This document shows positions 48,436-57,579 of a stretch of DNA of 64,000 nt, piece by piece. The notes under the pieces are model-generated. The model saw only the letters and a list, made by a program, of their open reading frames with translations. It ran no database searches and was not told the DNA's origin. Source of the stretch: Nocardiopsis metallicus. Lineage in GTDB: Bacteria > Actinomycetota > Actinomycetes > Streptosporangiales > Streptosporangiaceae. Position 1 is the first letter of the stretch. Each line of letters starts with the position of its first letter. The stretch is from NCBI RefSeq assembly GCF_014201115.1, contig NZ_JACHDO010000001.1, positions 5,084,001-5,148,000 on the forward strand, written 5' to 3'. The position numbers and the translations under genes are program-made.

Positions 48436-48809
48436 CCTGACTGCCCCTGGGAGGTGGACTGGGGAACCGGTTCCCCCGGGACAGCCCCATGGGTGCGGGC
48501 GTCTCGGTCCCCGGAGGTCGGGCAGCCCGGTTAACCCGGCTCGGGCACCGGATGTCAGGCGCGTTCCTCGTGCTCGATCTTGTCCAGGTGCCTGTACTTG
48601 ACCGCCCCATGGGAGACGGGATCCGGCGGGTGTCGGGGGCGTGCCCCCGTCCAGGAAGGCCTGGATGACCTCGTCCGCGTGCTTGGTGCGCGCGGTGACG
48701 TACTTGCCGTCGCGAGAGACGATTTCCTTGTATTAGTGGGAAAACCAGGAAGAACTACCGGCCTGGGTGGTCACTCCAGCACGGAGTGCCACCTGCGCCT
48801 CTACGCCTC
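48436..48809. other. Intergenic region with a palindrome and a possible gene remnant
   Basis: A perfect 16-bp palindrome GGGGAACCGGTTCCCC is at 48461-48476. Further on, the minus strand has protein-like text in two frames: EIVSRDGKYVTARTKHADEV with IQAFLDGG (about 48735-48640), then DPVSHGAVKYRHLDKIEHEE ending at a stop at 48555. This looks like a short gene broken by a frameshift, but the family is not recognised. Confidence 0.35.
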
Positions 48810-49211
48810 TCAGCCGCAGTTGGTGCCGTTGCGCACGACCCACTCGTCGCCGATCACCCCGCCCCAGTCCACACACTGACCCGCGGCCTCCAGGTGGACC
48901 GGACCGGCGTACATGGTCCAGTCGCCCGGGTCCCGCGTCCAGGAAGTGGAGCTGCTCCGCTTGAGCACCGCGTCCATGTTCATCGCGGCCCCGGCGTTGG
49001 AGCGGACGACCACCACACAGTTTCTCCCGTTGGAGTTGTTGTAGGTGAGGTAGACGGTGCCCCCGGTGATGGAGGCGCTGTTGACCACGTTGTAACCGTC
49101 ACCGCAGACTCCGTTGTAGGGCGCGGCCGCCGCCGGCGCGGGGTTGACCAGGAGCGCGGTCAGGGTGAGGGCGAGCCCGCAGGAGACCCAACGGGTGAGG
49201 GACTTCGACAC
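48810..49211 (-). CDS. SapA-like secreted spore-associated protein
   Basis: Start at the GTG at 49211, after GGAGGAGGAGAA; 133 residues. Signal peptide: WVSCGLALTLTALLVNPAPA followed by AAAA. The mature part APYNGVCGDGYNVVNSASIT, VYLTYNNSNGRNCVVVVRSN, SWTRDPGDWTMYAGPVHLEA and CVDWGG resembles spore-associated protein A of Streptomyces, with four or five cysteines for disulphides. It follows the kinase gene by 11 bases and is probably co-transcribed with it. Its biochemical role is not known. Confidence 0.78.
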   Translation of the reverse strand: MSKSLTRWVSCGLALTLTALLVNPAPAAAAPYNGVCGDGYNVVNSASITGGTVYLTYNNSNGRNCVVVVRSNAGAAMNMDAVLKRSSSTSWTRDPGDWTMYAGPVHLEAAGQCVDWGGVIGDEWVVRNGTNCG

Positions 49212-49222
49212 TTCTCCTCCTC

Positions 49223-50878
49223 CTACCAGGGCGGGGTTCCGCTGCCGCTGGTCTTGTGGTGCTCCACGATCCGGGTGATGGTGATGGTGCCGCCGCTCTC
49301 GGTATAGGTGACCTCGGCCGAGATGGTGCGGCTGCCGCTGTTGACGTAACCGGCCAGGGCCGCCGGGCTGGAGGACACCGAACCGGCGTCGCCGTTGCCG
49401 ACGCTGCCGCCCTCCCCCTGGCAGAAGCTCCAGGCGCACACCACCGTGGCACCGTCGAGCACGGCGTACCGACCGGAGCCGTTCGCGGGCTGGAAGGCCA
49501 CGACGTGGTTGCCCGAGGGACGCGAACCGGAGGCGCTCACCCCGGCGCCGACCGTGGCCATCGTGCTGGTGGGCCCGCTGTCACCGCCGTCCGCACCGTC
49601 CTCGTCGTCGCCGTCCTCGGAACCTTCACCGTCGGCCTCGTCCTCCTCGGACGGGTCGCCGGAGGGCTCCTCCGAAGGATCCTCGGAGGCCGCGACGGCG
49701 GACTGGTCAGGGCCAGCCGCGACTTCGCCGTCCGCCACACCCCCGCCGCCGTCCTCGTCGGCGCCGAACCAGGCGGTGATCGGCAGGGAGCCCCAGTTGT
49801 TGGCGACCGCCACCCCGCCGACGCCCATTCCGGCGAGCAGCACCAGGGCGGCCGCGGCGAGCGCGAGCCCCTTCCGGCGGCCCTTGCCCTGCTTGCCCCC
49901 GCGGCACCGCTCGGGCACCGCGACCTCCTGCTCCTCCGGAGTACGCACCCCGTGCCAGGTGGCCTCGAGGGTCTGGGCGACGGCGGTCCCGGCCGCAGTG
50001 GGCCCCTCGATGGGGGAGATCGAGCGACCCATGTTAATCAGCTGCATCACGCCGATCACCAGAGCCATGGCCGTGGGCCGCTGGTCGGCGTCCTTGGACA
50101 GCGCCCGGCGGGCGAGGTCAGCGAGGGGTCCGTCGAATCCCTCCATGTCGGGTTCGCCGCTCATCACGCGGTGCGCGACGGCTGCGGGGTCACCACCGCC
50201 GAACGGAGGACGGCCGGTGGCCGCGTAGGTGACCAGGGCACCCCACGCGAAGATGTCGTCGGCGGTGCTGATGGGCTCACCGCGGTAGTGCGCCGGGCTG
50301 ATCCAGCCCGAGGAACCGAGCACGGAGCCGGTCCGGGTAAGCGCGGTCTGGTCGAGGGCGCGCGCGATACCGAAATCCAGCACCCGGGGCCCTTCCGGGG
50401 ACACCACGATGTTGGCGGGCTTGAGGTCGCGGTGGACCACCCCGGAGGCGTGGATCTGTGCGAGGGCCTCGGCGATGCCCACCGCGAGACCGTGCAGCAG
50501 CATTGAGGGCAACGGACCCTTGTTCTCACGCAGATAGGCGTTGAGGGTAAGCCCGCGGACCAAGGGCGTGGCCAGCCAGGGCTGGGCGCCCTCGGTGTCG
50601 GCGGCCAGCAGCGGGACCGCGCAGGCACCGCCGACCCGGGCCAACATGTCGACCTCACGGGCGAACCGGCCGCGGAACTCGGGATCGGCCGCGAATTCGG
50701 GGTGGATCACCTTGACCGCAACCAGGGGCCCGTCCTGGGCCTGGGCCGCGTACACGACACCCATGCCGCCCGCGCCCAGGCGCTTGAGCAGCCGGTGGGG
50801 GCCGATCTCGGCGGGATCGACGGACAGTAGGTCAGTGGCCGTGGCGGGCAGAAGGAGCGCGTGGGGGGCAGGACTCAT
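49223..50878 (-). CDS. Membrane Ser/Thr protein kinase (PknB-like) with an extracellular domain
   Basis: Start at the ATG at 50878 (MSPAPHALLLPATATDLLSV); 551 residues. Kinase motifs are complete: P-loop LLKRLGAGGMGVVYAAQAQD, Lys in LVAVKVIHPEF, catalytic loop GVVHRDLKPANIVVSPEG, VLDFGIARALD and DIFAWGALVTYAATGRPPFG. A basic juxtamembrane stretch is followed by one helix (LALAAAALVLLAGMGVGGVA), a very acidic Asp/Glu/Ser linker and a small outside domain with two cysteines (VVCAWSFCQGEG). It probably senses something at the cell surface. The downstream SapA-like gene is coupled, so the two may act together. Confidence 0.88.
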   Translation of the reverse strand: MSPAPHALLLPATATDLLSVDPAEIGPHRLLKRLGAGGMGVVYAAQAQDGPLVAVKVIHPEFAADPEFRGRFAREVDMLARVGGACAVPLLAADTEGAQPWLATPLVRGLTLNAYLRENKGPLPSMLLHGLAVGIAEALAQIHASGVVHRDLKPANIVVSPEGPRVLDFGIARALDQTALTRTGSVLGSSGWISPAHYRGEPISTADDIFAWGALVTYAATGRPPFGGGDPAAVAHRVMSGEPDMEGFDGPLADLARRALSKDADQRPTAMALVIGVMQLINMGRSISPIEGPTAAGTAVAQTLEATWHGVRTPEEQEVAVPERCRGGKQGKGRRKGLALAAAALVLLAGMGVGGVAVANNWGSLPITAWFGADEDGGGGVADGEVAAGPDQSAVAASEDPSEEPSGDPSEEDEADGEGSEDGDDEDGADGGDSGPTSTMATVGAGVSASGSRPSGNHVVAFQPANGSGRYAVLDGATVVCAWSFCQGEGGSVGNGDAGSVSSSPAALAGYVNSGSRTISAEVTYTESGGTITITRIVEHHKTSGSGTPPW

Positions 50879-51088
50879 GGATCTCACAGATGCGAGGGCG
50901 AGGGCGGAGGGGCTCCGGGGAACCGGGACGCCTTTCGCCAAGAGGAAGAGCCTTGTGCCAAAGCGAACCGGGCACTGCATCTTAGCCCGCCAGGCCCCAC
51001 AGCCTCATGACAGACTCTGACGTCTACGCCGATACCACGCTTACCTGGCCAGAACCGGCCATGCCTGTCCCCAGGAGAACGGACGACC

Positions 51089-51751
51089 ATGCCACGCCCG
51101 AACCCGATCGACCTCCCCGGACGCAAGGAGCGCAGTCCGCGCGCCCGGGTGTACCTGTGGTTCCGCGACCAGCCCTGGCTGCTCTGGCCGCTGTGGGTCG
51201 GGACCGTCACCCTGTTTCTCTGCTCCATCGGGCTGGCACCCGGCGCCGCCTACTACTGGCCCAGGCAGTACCCGATCACCAGCGACCAGAGCGCGATCCT
51301 GGTCTACGCGGGTGCGGCTGCTCTCTTTCTCCTGGTCACCGTGTTCACCGCTCCCGTCACACTGACCCAGTACCCGCGATCGTTGTCCCGGGGTGCACGG
51401 GACTTCCGGCACCTGAGCCGGACCCTGGAACTCGTGGCGGAGCTCGCCGACCGTGCAGAGAGGTGGGCGGACAGCGAAGCCCGGCGCGGACGGCTCGCAC
51501 AGATCCGTGAACTGGCCTCCCAAGCGGAGAAGAACGCGGACCGGGCCCGGGAACGCCTCCTGAAGATCAATCAGATGCCTCGGCCCCACAACTGGCTGGT
51601 CAAGGCAGCCTCATACCGGTGGGACATCACCCGGGAGCTGTATGCGGCGGAGAAGCTCGCTCTGGAAGTGCACCGCTTCGTCGACAACCGTGAGACCGGC
51701 CGGGAGGAACCGGACTTCCTGCACGAATTCCAGCTGTGGCTCAGGCGCTAA
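51089..51751 (+). CDS. Hypothetical membrane protein, two helices and a coiled region
   Basis: A 220-residue protein, CAGGAGA about 12 bases before the ATG. Two helices: LLWPLWVGTVTLFLCSIGLA and ILVYAGAAALFLLVTVFTAP. The cytoplasmic part is helical and charged (LSRTLELVAELADRAERWAD, IRELASQAEKNADRARERLL). No family recognised. Its end overlaps by four bases the end of the convergent gene on the other strand. Confidence 0.6.
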   Translation: MPRPNPIDLPGRKERSPRARVYLWFRDQPWLLWPLWVGTVTLFLCSIGLAPGAAYYWPRQYPITSDQSAILVYAGAAALFLLVTVFTAPVTLTQYPRSLSRGARDFRHLSRTLELVAELADRAERWADSEARRGRLAQIRELASQAEKNADRARERLLKINQMPRPHNWLVKAASYRWDITRELYAAEKLALEVHRFVDNRETGREEPDFLHEFQLWLRR

Positions 51752-52422
51752 CGCAGTCGCACCCGGCCGTGCTCCAGACGCTCCCGCACCTTCCTGTACG
51801 CGCCCGTGAAGAAGGCAACCACCATGAGTGCGGCGCCGAACCACAGGACCTGGACGGCCCCGCCCAGGGTCTCCAGCCTGCCGGGCCCCTCCCAACTGGG
51901 AGTCGGCCGAAAATCGCGCATGGCCGCATACGTCTCCTCGAAGTCCTCCTGCTGGACGAGCTCCACCACCCGGGCGAGGAACTCCTCCTCAGGCAGGCCG
52001 GGGGCCTCCTCCGAGGCAAGGAGGATCGCGCGCGTAGCCTCCCCCTCAGAGCCGGTGACGGTGAGGTCGGAGCTCAGATGGAAGTGCACACCCGCCAGCT
52101 CGCCGGCGTCCGCCATGTGCCGGACGACCGTGGGAGCCCCCGGGACATCCCCCACCACCACGTAGACGTCGTGGGGCCCGGCCAAGGCGTGCGCACGGAT
52201 CCGGTCGATCAGCTCCTCGTCCACGGCCCCCGGCATGTCCTCTTGGACATGGACGGGATCCTCCCTCAGCTCCTCGGCGATCAGCCGTAGGTTCTCCCTG
52301 CCCTCCTCGGTCGTCACCACCGCCGTCGCCGCCGGGGACGCGGTCACGAGCAGAAAGGACAGGAGCAGCAGGATCGGCAGGGACGCACGGGGGAAAACGG
52401 CACGGGGGAAAGCTGCGAGCAA
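51748..52422 (-). CDS. Hypothetical exported protein with a C-terminal membrane helix
   Basis: Start probably the TTG at 52422; 224 residues. Signal peptide ASLPILLLLSFLLVTASPAA, an outside domain (ENLRLIAEELREDPVHVQED, VYVVVGDVPGAPTVVRHMAD, VHFHLSSDLTVTGSEGEATR) and one C-terminal helix VQVLWFGAALMVVAFFTGAY with a basic tail. Not recognised; the layout somewhat recalls TPM-type proteins. It follows the PQQ-like lipoprotein by 13 bases and is probably in its operon. Confidence 0.6.
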   Translation of the reverse strand: MLAAFPRAVFPRASLPILLLLSFLLVTASPAATAVVTTEEGRENLRLIAEELREDPVHVQEDMPGAVDEELIDRIRAHALAGPHDVYVVVGDVPGAPTVVRHMADAGELAGVHFHLSSDLTVTGSEGEATRAILLASEEAPGLPEEEFLARVVELVQQEDFEETYAAMRDFRPTPSWEGPGRLETLGGAVQVLWFGAALMVVAFFTGAYRKVRERLEHGRVRLR

Positions 52423-52435
52423 CGGATTCGACCTT

Positions 52436-53962
52436 CTAGCTCTCGTCGGCCTCGGGGGACTCGGTGCTCTCCGGGTCCTCGGTGTCCCCGTCCGCCGGGT
52501 CCTCGTCCTCGGGGGCGGGGCCGTAGACGAAGCGCTGGCGCTCCTGGACGAGGATGGCGTGACCGGTGTCGGTGACCGCCTCCACGTAGGCGGAGAGGTC
52601 GTCACCGACCACGTCCATGGTCTCGGCGTCCAGGACGAGCTGGTGGTCGCCGTCCTCGTTGGAGCGCGAGTCGCCGTAGACCAGACCGGCGTGGGCGAAG
52701 GCCGGGGAGATCGAGCCGTCGTCCTCCTCCAGGCCCCAGCGGATCTCGCCCTCCCTCAGATCCACGGCGACCATGGTGGCCTGACCGCTGGCCTGCGGGA
52801 GCAGGAGGGTTCCGGTGTCGCCGTCGTAGAGCAGACCAGGGGCACCGGCCTCGTCGAAGTGCCGGGAGACCGGGTTGGTGCCCGCCTCCGGCAGGGTCCA
52901 CAGCAGCTCGCCGTCGGCGGCAGCGTGTGCGGACAGGACCGAGGGGGCCTCGGGCCGGGCCCAGCGCAGCAGGACCGCCTGCGAGGCGTCCTCGTCCGCT
53001 GCGTCGTCCGCGCCGTTCCCCCCGTCCTCGGTCTCGTCCTCAGCCCCGTCGTCCTCGGGCAGCGGGGTCGTGAAGACGCCGAGGACCTGCGGGACCGGTA
53101 CCGGCGCGGTTCCGTTCAGGCCCAGTTCCTCGCCGGCGGCGGCCACCGACCACAGGTGCTCACCCGCCTCCTCGGGGTCAAGGGAATGAGCGCGCAGGAC
53201 CGAGTCGCCCGAGTCCAGCAGGACGGTCTCGCCCCAGACCGCCACGGGAACACCGAAGTGCTCGGGGTCGTCACCGGTCTCTTCTTCGACTTCCGCGTCC
53301 TCGTCGGTCCCGTCGCCTTCGTCGCCGTCCGCCGGCTCCTCCTCGGTGTCCCCCTCGCCCTCTTCTCCGGGCTCGGGCTCCGGTTCGAAGGTGTAGGACC
53401 ACAGCTCGTCGCCGTCGGTGTCCAGCACGGAGAAGTCGCCGTGGGGCTCCTCGGGGGTCCATTCGGCCGGACGGCGCACCGCCGTCCCGTCGAGGTAGAG
53501 GTCGCCCTCCCGGGCCGGCTCCCACACGGTCTCACCGTCGGCGCCGAGCACGAAGGGGGTGTCGTCCTCATCCGTCATGAGCAGGACCGGAGCGCCCTCG
53601 GAATCGGTGTCGAAGCCGCGGAAGCGCGCCTCGCCCTCCCAGAGGGCCGTACCGGTGGCGGCGTCGTGCAGCAGGTGGCGGTCCTCGCCGCCGGAGCTGA
53701 TCAGGAAGGCACCGCCCACAGGGCTGATCCGCACACCCAGGGGGTCGTCGAGGATGTCGTGGACGTCCGCGTCATCACCGTGGAGGTGGCGCAGAACCTC
53801 GCCCTCGATGCCGGGGGGCGCCTCGCCCTCGAACTCGGTGGGGATCGGCGGGGGCTCCTGTTCCGGCACGGGAACGGGCGGTTCCGGATCGCCGGTGCAC
53901 CCCGCCACCAGCAGCACCACCAGGCCACAGGTCAGGGCCTGAGGCACACGTGAGCTGCCCAT
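52436..53962 (-). CDS. PQQ-like beta-propeller lipoprotein
   Basis: A 508-residue protein with a lipobox LTCGLVVLLVAGCTGDPEPP. Repeated motifs of the type T-G-x-x-L-W (ATGTALWEGEARFRG, DGDELWSYTFEPE, ADGELLWTLPEAG, LREGEIRWGLEED) are blades of a PQQ-like propeller. Three very acidic, low-complexity inserts (around EPEPEPGEEGEGDTEEE and EDDGAEDETEDGGNGADDAA) interrupt the blades, as does an acidic C-terminus. It is probably a surface-anchored scaffold or sensor. Not an enzyme: no quinone-site residues can be identified. Confidence 0.75.
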   Translation of the reverse strand: MGSSRVPQALTCGLVVLLVAGCTGDPEPPVPVPEQEPPPIPTEFEGEAPPGIEGEVLRHLHGDDADVHDILDDPLGVRISPVGGAFLISSGGEDRHLLHDAATGTALWEGEARFRGFDTDSEGAPVLLMTDEDDTPFVLGADGETVWEPAREGDLYLDGTAVRRPAEWTPEEPHGDFSVLDTDGDELWSYTFEPEPEPGEEGEGDTEEEPADGDEGDGTDEDAEVEEETGDDPEHFGVPVAVWGETVLLDSGDSVLRAHSLDPEEAGEHLWSVAAAGEELGLNGTAPVPVPQVLGVFTTPLPEDDGAEDETEDGGNGADDAADEDASQAVLLRWARPEAPSVLSAHAAADGELLWTLPEAGTNPVSRHFDEAGAPGLLYDGDTGTLLLPQASGQATMVAVDLREGEIRWGLEEDDGSISPAFAHAGLVYGDSRSNEDGDHQLVLDAETMDVVGDDLSAYVEAVTDTGHAILVQERQRFVYGPAPEDEDPADGDTEDPESTESPEADES

Positions 53963-54081
53963 TGACGGTCTCTCCCCACGAAACGATGACGTTTACGGCA
54001 AATCCTAAGCCGGTGGATGGTCAAGTGGATACACAGGGCCGACCACTCGTTACGGGCCTGTGAACGCATCCGCCGGAGTCC

Positions 54082-54714
54082 TCAGGGCCCGGGACCGGGT
54101 TCCACCTCGATCACCGTGGCGCCTCTCACCTCGAACTCCGCCTTCCCGCCGGTCAGTTCGGCGAGCCGGATCCCGAAGTCGGGCAGCTCGGCCTCGGGCA
54201 GCGCCACCTCGATGCGGACCCGGTCCTCGTAGGCGACCTCCCGGACGGTCAGCGCAGAGTCGCGCAGGTCGCTCTCCAGGCGCCCGCCCAGGACGTAGTC
54301 GGCGAACACGTCCACCACGAGCAATCGGCGACGTTCAAGCAGCCCGAACTCCTCGATCGCGGCGGACACGGAGTTGCCGTAGGCGCGGATGAGGCCGCCG
54401 GCGCCGAGCTTGGTCCCGCCGAAGTAGCGGGTGACCACGGCGACGGCGTCGGTGATCCGCCGGTGGCGCAGCACCTCCAACATGGGCACCCCGGCGGTCC
54501 CGGCGGGTTCGCCGTCGTCGCTGGAGCGCTGTACCCCGCCGTCCTCGCCCAGCACGTAGGCGGTGCAGTTGTGGTTGGCGCTCCAGTGTTCCTTGCGCCG
54601 CTCGGCGATGAACGCTCGGGCGGCTTCCTCGCTGTCCACCCTGGCCATGGCGCAGATGAAGCGGGACTTCCTGATCTCGGTCTCGTGTTCGCCGCCGCGT
54701 CTGATCGTTCGCAT
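54082..54714 (-). CDS. YigZ/IMPACT family protein
   Basis: A 210-residue protein with the complete UPF0029 signature: EIRKSRFICAMARVDSEEAA, HNCTAYVLGEDGGVQRSSDD, GEPAGTAGVPMLEVLRHRRI and VTRYFGGTKLGAGGLIRAYG. The C-terminal DUF1949-like domain follows (DYVLGGRLESDLRDSALTVR). The family is linked with translation control in eukaryotes; the bacterial role is not settled. Divergent from the regulator at 54800. Confidence 0.9.
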   Translation of the reverse strand: MRTIRRGGEHETEIRKSRFICAMARVDSEEAARAFIAERRKEHWSANHNCTAYVLGEDGGVQRSSDDGEPAGTAGVPMLEVLRHRRITDAVAVVTRYFGGTKLGAGGLIRAYGNSVSAAIEEFGLLERRRLLVVDVFADYVLGGRLESDLRDSALTVREVAYEDRVRIEVALPEAELPDFGIRLAELTGGKAEFEVRGATVIEVEPGPGP

Positions 54715-54799
54715 GTCGCCTGTTCAGCAGGGGTCGTGGTGGGCCGCACCAGTCTGCCATCCCGGAGGGGCCGGACCTTTCCGGGAGCACAATGGGAGC

Positions 54800-55489
54800 A
54801 TGGACGACTCCTCGATCGACGCCGCCCGGGTCCTCGGCGACCCCCTGCGGCGCAGGCTCTACGAGTACGTCGCGGACTCGGGGGGCGAGGTGGGCCGGGG
54901 TGCGGCGGCCGAGGCGCTCGGCATTCAGCGCACCCTGGCCGCGCACCACCTGGACCGGTTGGTCGAGGCGGGTCTGCTGGACGTGGTCCGGCGCAAGGTG
55001 AGCGGTCGCCAGGGGCCGGGGTCGGGACGCCCGGCCAAGCTGTACCGGCGTTCGGAGCGCGAGGTCTCCCTCCAGCTACCGCCGCGCGACTACGAGCTGG
55101 CCGCCCGGGTCCTGGCCCAGGCGGTGGAGCGGCACGGTGCGGAGGAGAGCCTGCACGCGGCCGCCCGCGAGGAGGGGCGGCGGATCGGTGCGGACGCCGG
55201 GGCGGAGTCGGTACTGGAGCTGCTGCGCTCCCGGGGCTATGAGCCCGAGCCCGGCCCGAACGAGAGCACCGACAGCGACGCGGGCGCGACCGGCGTCCGG
55301 TTGCGCAACTGCCCGTTCCACCGGTTGGCCCGGGAGTTCCCGCCGCTGGCCTGCGGCCTGAATCTGGCGCTGATCGAGGGCATGCTCGCCGCGCACGCCG
55401 AGGGCCGGGGCGAGGAGGCGCCGGAGGCCCGGCTGTGCCCGGAGTCCGATGGCTGCTGCGTGCTAATTTCTAAAAATAACACTCATTGA
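54800..55489 (+). CDS. ArsR/SufR-like regulator with a C-terminal cysteine cluster
   Basis: A 229-residue protein. The winged helix is at residues 1-75: AARVLGDPLRRRLYEYVADS, then EALGIQRTLAAHHLDRLVEA and RQGPGSGRPAKLYRRSEREV. The C-terminal domain has cysteines at 171, 185, 213, 219 and 220 (LRNCPFHRLA, LACGLN, LCPESDGCCVL), the pattern of iron-sulphur or metal-binding regulators such as SufR. It probably senses redox or metals. It ends 32 bases before a DUF3291 gene, likely its target or partner. Confidence 0.75.
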   Translation: MDDSSIDAARVLGDPLRRRLYEYVADSGGEVGRGAAAEALGIQRTLAAHHLDRLVEAGLLDVVRRKVSGRQGPGSGRPAKLYRRSEREVSLQLPPRDYELAARVLAQAVERHGAEESLHAAAREEGRRIGADAGAESVLELLRSRGYEPEPGPNESTDSDAGATGVRLRNCPFHRLAREFPPLACGLNLALIEGMLAAHAEGRGEEAPEARLCPESDGCCVLISKNNTH

Positions 55490-55521
55490 CATAGAAGCGC
55501 GGCCCATGGTGTTCTGACGCC

Positions 55522-56028
55522 ATGAGCCAGCCTCCGCGCACCCCCGCGCCCCCGCCCTCACCGTCGCACCACCTCGCGCAGATCAACGTCGGACTCCTCA
55601 AGGCACCCCTGGACCACGCCTCGATGGCGGAGTTCGTCGAACTCCTCGACCCGATCAACGCCATGGCGGACCGCTCCCCCGGTTTCGTGTGGCGGTTGGT
55701 CGGAGAGGGTGAACCGGACGCGACCCGGATGCGGCCGTTCGGGGACGATCTCCTGATCAACTTGTCGGTGTGGGAGAGCGTGGAGTCCCTGTGGGATTTC
55801 ACCTACCGGACGGAGCACCTGGAGCTCCTGCGCAGGCGGCGGAGCTGGTTCGAACGGTTTTCCGGCGCCCACCTGGCGCTGTGGTGGATTCCAGCTGGTA
55901 CGGTCCCCACACCGGAGGAGGGCGAGCGGCGCCTGGAAACCCTGCGCGCCAAGGGGCCCAGTGCCGAGGCGTTCACCCTCAGGGACCAGTTCGGCCCTCC
56001 GGCCACACCAGGATTCCCGCACTCCTAG
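55522..56028 (+). CDS. DUF3291 protein
   Basis: A 168-residue protein. It shows the DUF3291 pattern: LAQINVGLLKAPLDHASMAE, FVELLDPINAMADRSPGFVW, LINLSVWESVESLWDFTYRT and RSWFERFSGAHLALWWIPAG. The fold resembles dimeric alpha-beta barrel monooxygenases, but no substrate is known. It follows the Cys-bearing regulator on the same strand. Confidence 0.82.
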   Translation: MSQPPRTPAPPPSPSHHLAQINVGLLKAPLDHASMAEFVELLDPINAMADRSPGFVWRLVGEGEPDATRMRPFGDDLLINLSVWESVESLWDFTYRTEHLELLRRRRSWFERFSGAHLALWWIPAGTVPTPEEGERRLETLRAKGPSAEAFTLRDQFGPPATPGFPHS

Positions 56029-56094
56029 TTATCTGGCATGCGCCTTGGGTAACGTTGCGGACATCCACAGCACCGAACACCCGGGAGTCCCGAC

Positions 56095-56712
56095 ATGCGC
56101 ACCACGCCACCCGTCGTCGGTCTGGCCTTGACCGCCCTTCTGGCCACCGGTTGCACCCAGGGCGCCCCCTCGACCAGCGGTGGCTCGGCCGCCACGGACA
56201 GCCCCGCGGCCCAGCCCACCGCCGAGCCGAGCGTGACCGCGTCGACCTTCCTCCCGCCGGGGGAGAGCGCCGGGGCGGTCACCTACGACGAGACCGCGGT
56301 GCCCGAGGGCGCGACCGCGGACGTCCAGGTCCGCGTCCAGGACGGTTCCACGTTCGTGCAGTTCACCGGGACCGGCCTGGAGGAGGACCGGGACTTCGGC
56401 GCCCACGTGCACACGCGCCCGTGCGGTGACGACCCGGGCGACGCGGGTCCGCACTACCAGGACGAGGTCGACCCCGAGGCGACGGATGACGAGCCCTCCA
56501 CCGACCCCGAGTACGCCAACCCCGAGAACGAGGTCTGGCTGGACATGACCACCGACGGCAGCGGCAACGCCTACATCACGTCCACCGTCGACTGGGAGTT
56601 CCGCGAGGGGGAGGCGCACTCGCTGGTGCTGCACGACGAGCACACCGCCACCCACGAGGGCCACGCGGGCACGGCGGGCGACCGCCTGGCCTGCGTGACC
56701 GTTGAGTTCTAG
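56095..56712 (+). CDS. Cu/Zn superoxide dismutase-like lipoprotein
   Basis: A 205-residue protein with a lipobox VGLALTALLATGCTQGAPST and a Ser/Thr/Ala spacer. The SodC-like domain shows RDFGAHVHTRPCGDDPGDAG followed by PHYQDE, NEVWLDMTTDGSGNAYITST, HSLVLHDEHTATHEGH and a last Cys in RLACVTVEF. The metal His residues of the H-x-H and G-P-H-Y-Q motifs are kept and a disulphide is likely. Whether all copper and zinc ligands are functional cannot be told from sequence alone. Confidence 0.78.
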   Translation: MRTTPPVVGLALTALLATGCTQGAPSTSGGSAATDSPAAQPTAEPSVTASTFLPPGESAGAVTYDETAVPEGATADVQVRVQDGSTFVQFTGTGLEEDRDFGAHVHTRPCGDDPGDAGPHYQDEVDPEATDDEPSTDPEYANPENEVWLDMTTDGSGNAYITSTVDWEFREGEAHSLVLHDEHTATHEGHAGTAGDRLACVTVEF

Positions 56713-56729
56713 GCTTTTCGGCCCGGTCC

Positions 56730-57437
56730 TCAGTCCGGGACGACCCGGCGCAGGACCACCTTCTCGGCGAGCGCCCAGGCCGTCGAGGCGAACAGGTAGA
56801 TCCCGGCGGCCAACGGTACGAACGCGGCGACGACGACCGTGACGAACTGCAGGTAGGAGAGCGCTCCGAGCATCGGGGGCTGCCCCGGGCCGTCCTTCAT
56901 CATCGGCAGGACCACATAGCGGCGGTTGGCCCAGGCCACCAGGGCCAGGAGCAGGAGCAGCGCGGCGAAGACCGGGGAGACCAGGAGCCCTTCGGCGCTC
57001 GCGGCCAGGGTGGCACCCAGCTCGACCCCGGCGAAGGTGTGCGCGAGCAGCGGCTCCTCGCCCGGACCGGCCCCGATGAAGAGCCCGTACAGGGCGATGA
57101 CCAGCGGGATCTGCACCAGGCCGGGCAGGCATCCGGCCAGCGGCGAGGTGCCCGCCTCGGCGTAGACCTTGCGCTGTTCGGCGACCATCCGTTCCGGATT
57201 CCTGCCGTACCGCTTGCTGATCTCAGCGAGCTGGGGCGCGATCCGGGCGCGCTGCTTCTCCGCGCGCACCTGGGCCACCCCCAGCGGCAGGAGCAGGAGG
57301 CGGACAGCCACGGTCAGGCCGACGACCGCCAGCCCGGCGGCCAGGGCTCCGGCGAGCGGGGTGAGCATTGCGGTGAGGACGGCGAGGATCGCCGAGAGCA
57401 GGTTGATGGCGGCCGCGATCGGCCCGAGGGTGTACAA
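56730..57437 (-). CDS. yidC: YidC/Oxa1-family membrane protein insertase
   Basis: A 235-residue protein starting at TTG, GAAGGG upstream. Five membrane segments and the YidC signature AVRLLLLPLGVAQVRAEKQR followed by ARIAPQLAEISKRYGRNPER and GCLPGLVQIPLVIALYGLFI; the conserved Arg in the groove is in TVAVRLLL. This is a short second YidC, not the one next to rnpA/rpmH. It helps insert membrane proteins. It is on the same strand as the DUF6412 gene 142 bases upstream. Confidence 0.87.
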   Translation of the reverse strand: MYTLGPIAAAINLLSAILAVLTAMLTPLAGALAAGLAVVGLTVAVRLLLLPLGVAQVRAEKQRARIAPQLAEISKRYGRNPERMVAEQRKVYAEAGTSPLAGCLPGLVQIPLVIALYGLFIGAGPGEEPLLAHTFAGVELGATLAASAEGLLVSPVFAALLLLLALVAWANRRYVVLPMMKDGPGQPPMLGALSYLQFVTVVVAAFVPLAAGIYLFASTAWALAEKVVLRRVVPD

Positions 57438-57579
57438 GGATGTGGCCCTTCGTCCGGGTGGAGTATGCAGACGGCAGGCCGCTCGGAGCCGCGGCGCGGC
57501 AAGGGTGTGCCCTGATGTGCCCAGGGGCTAGGGGAGCCACCGAAGGCGTGTCCAGCGAAAGGGGTGCCCTGGGCGCGGG

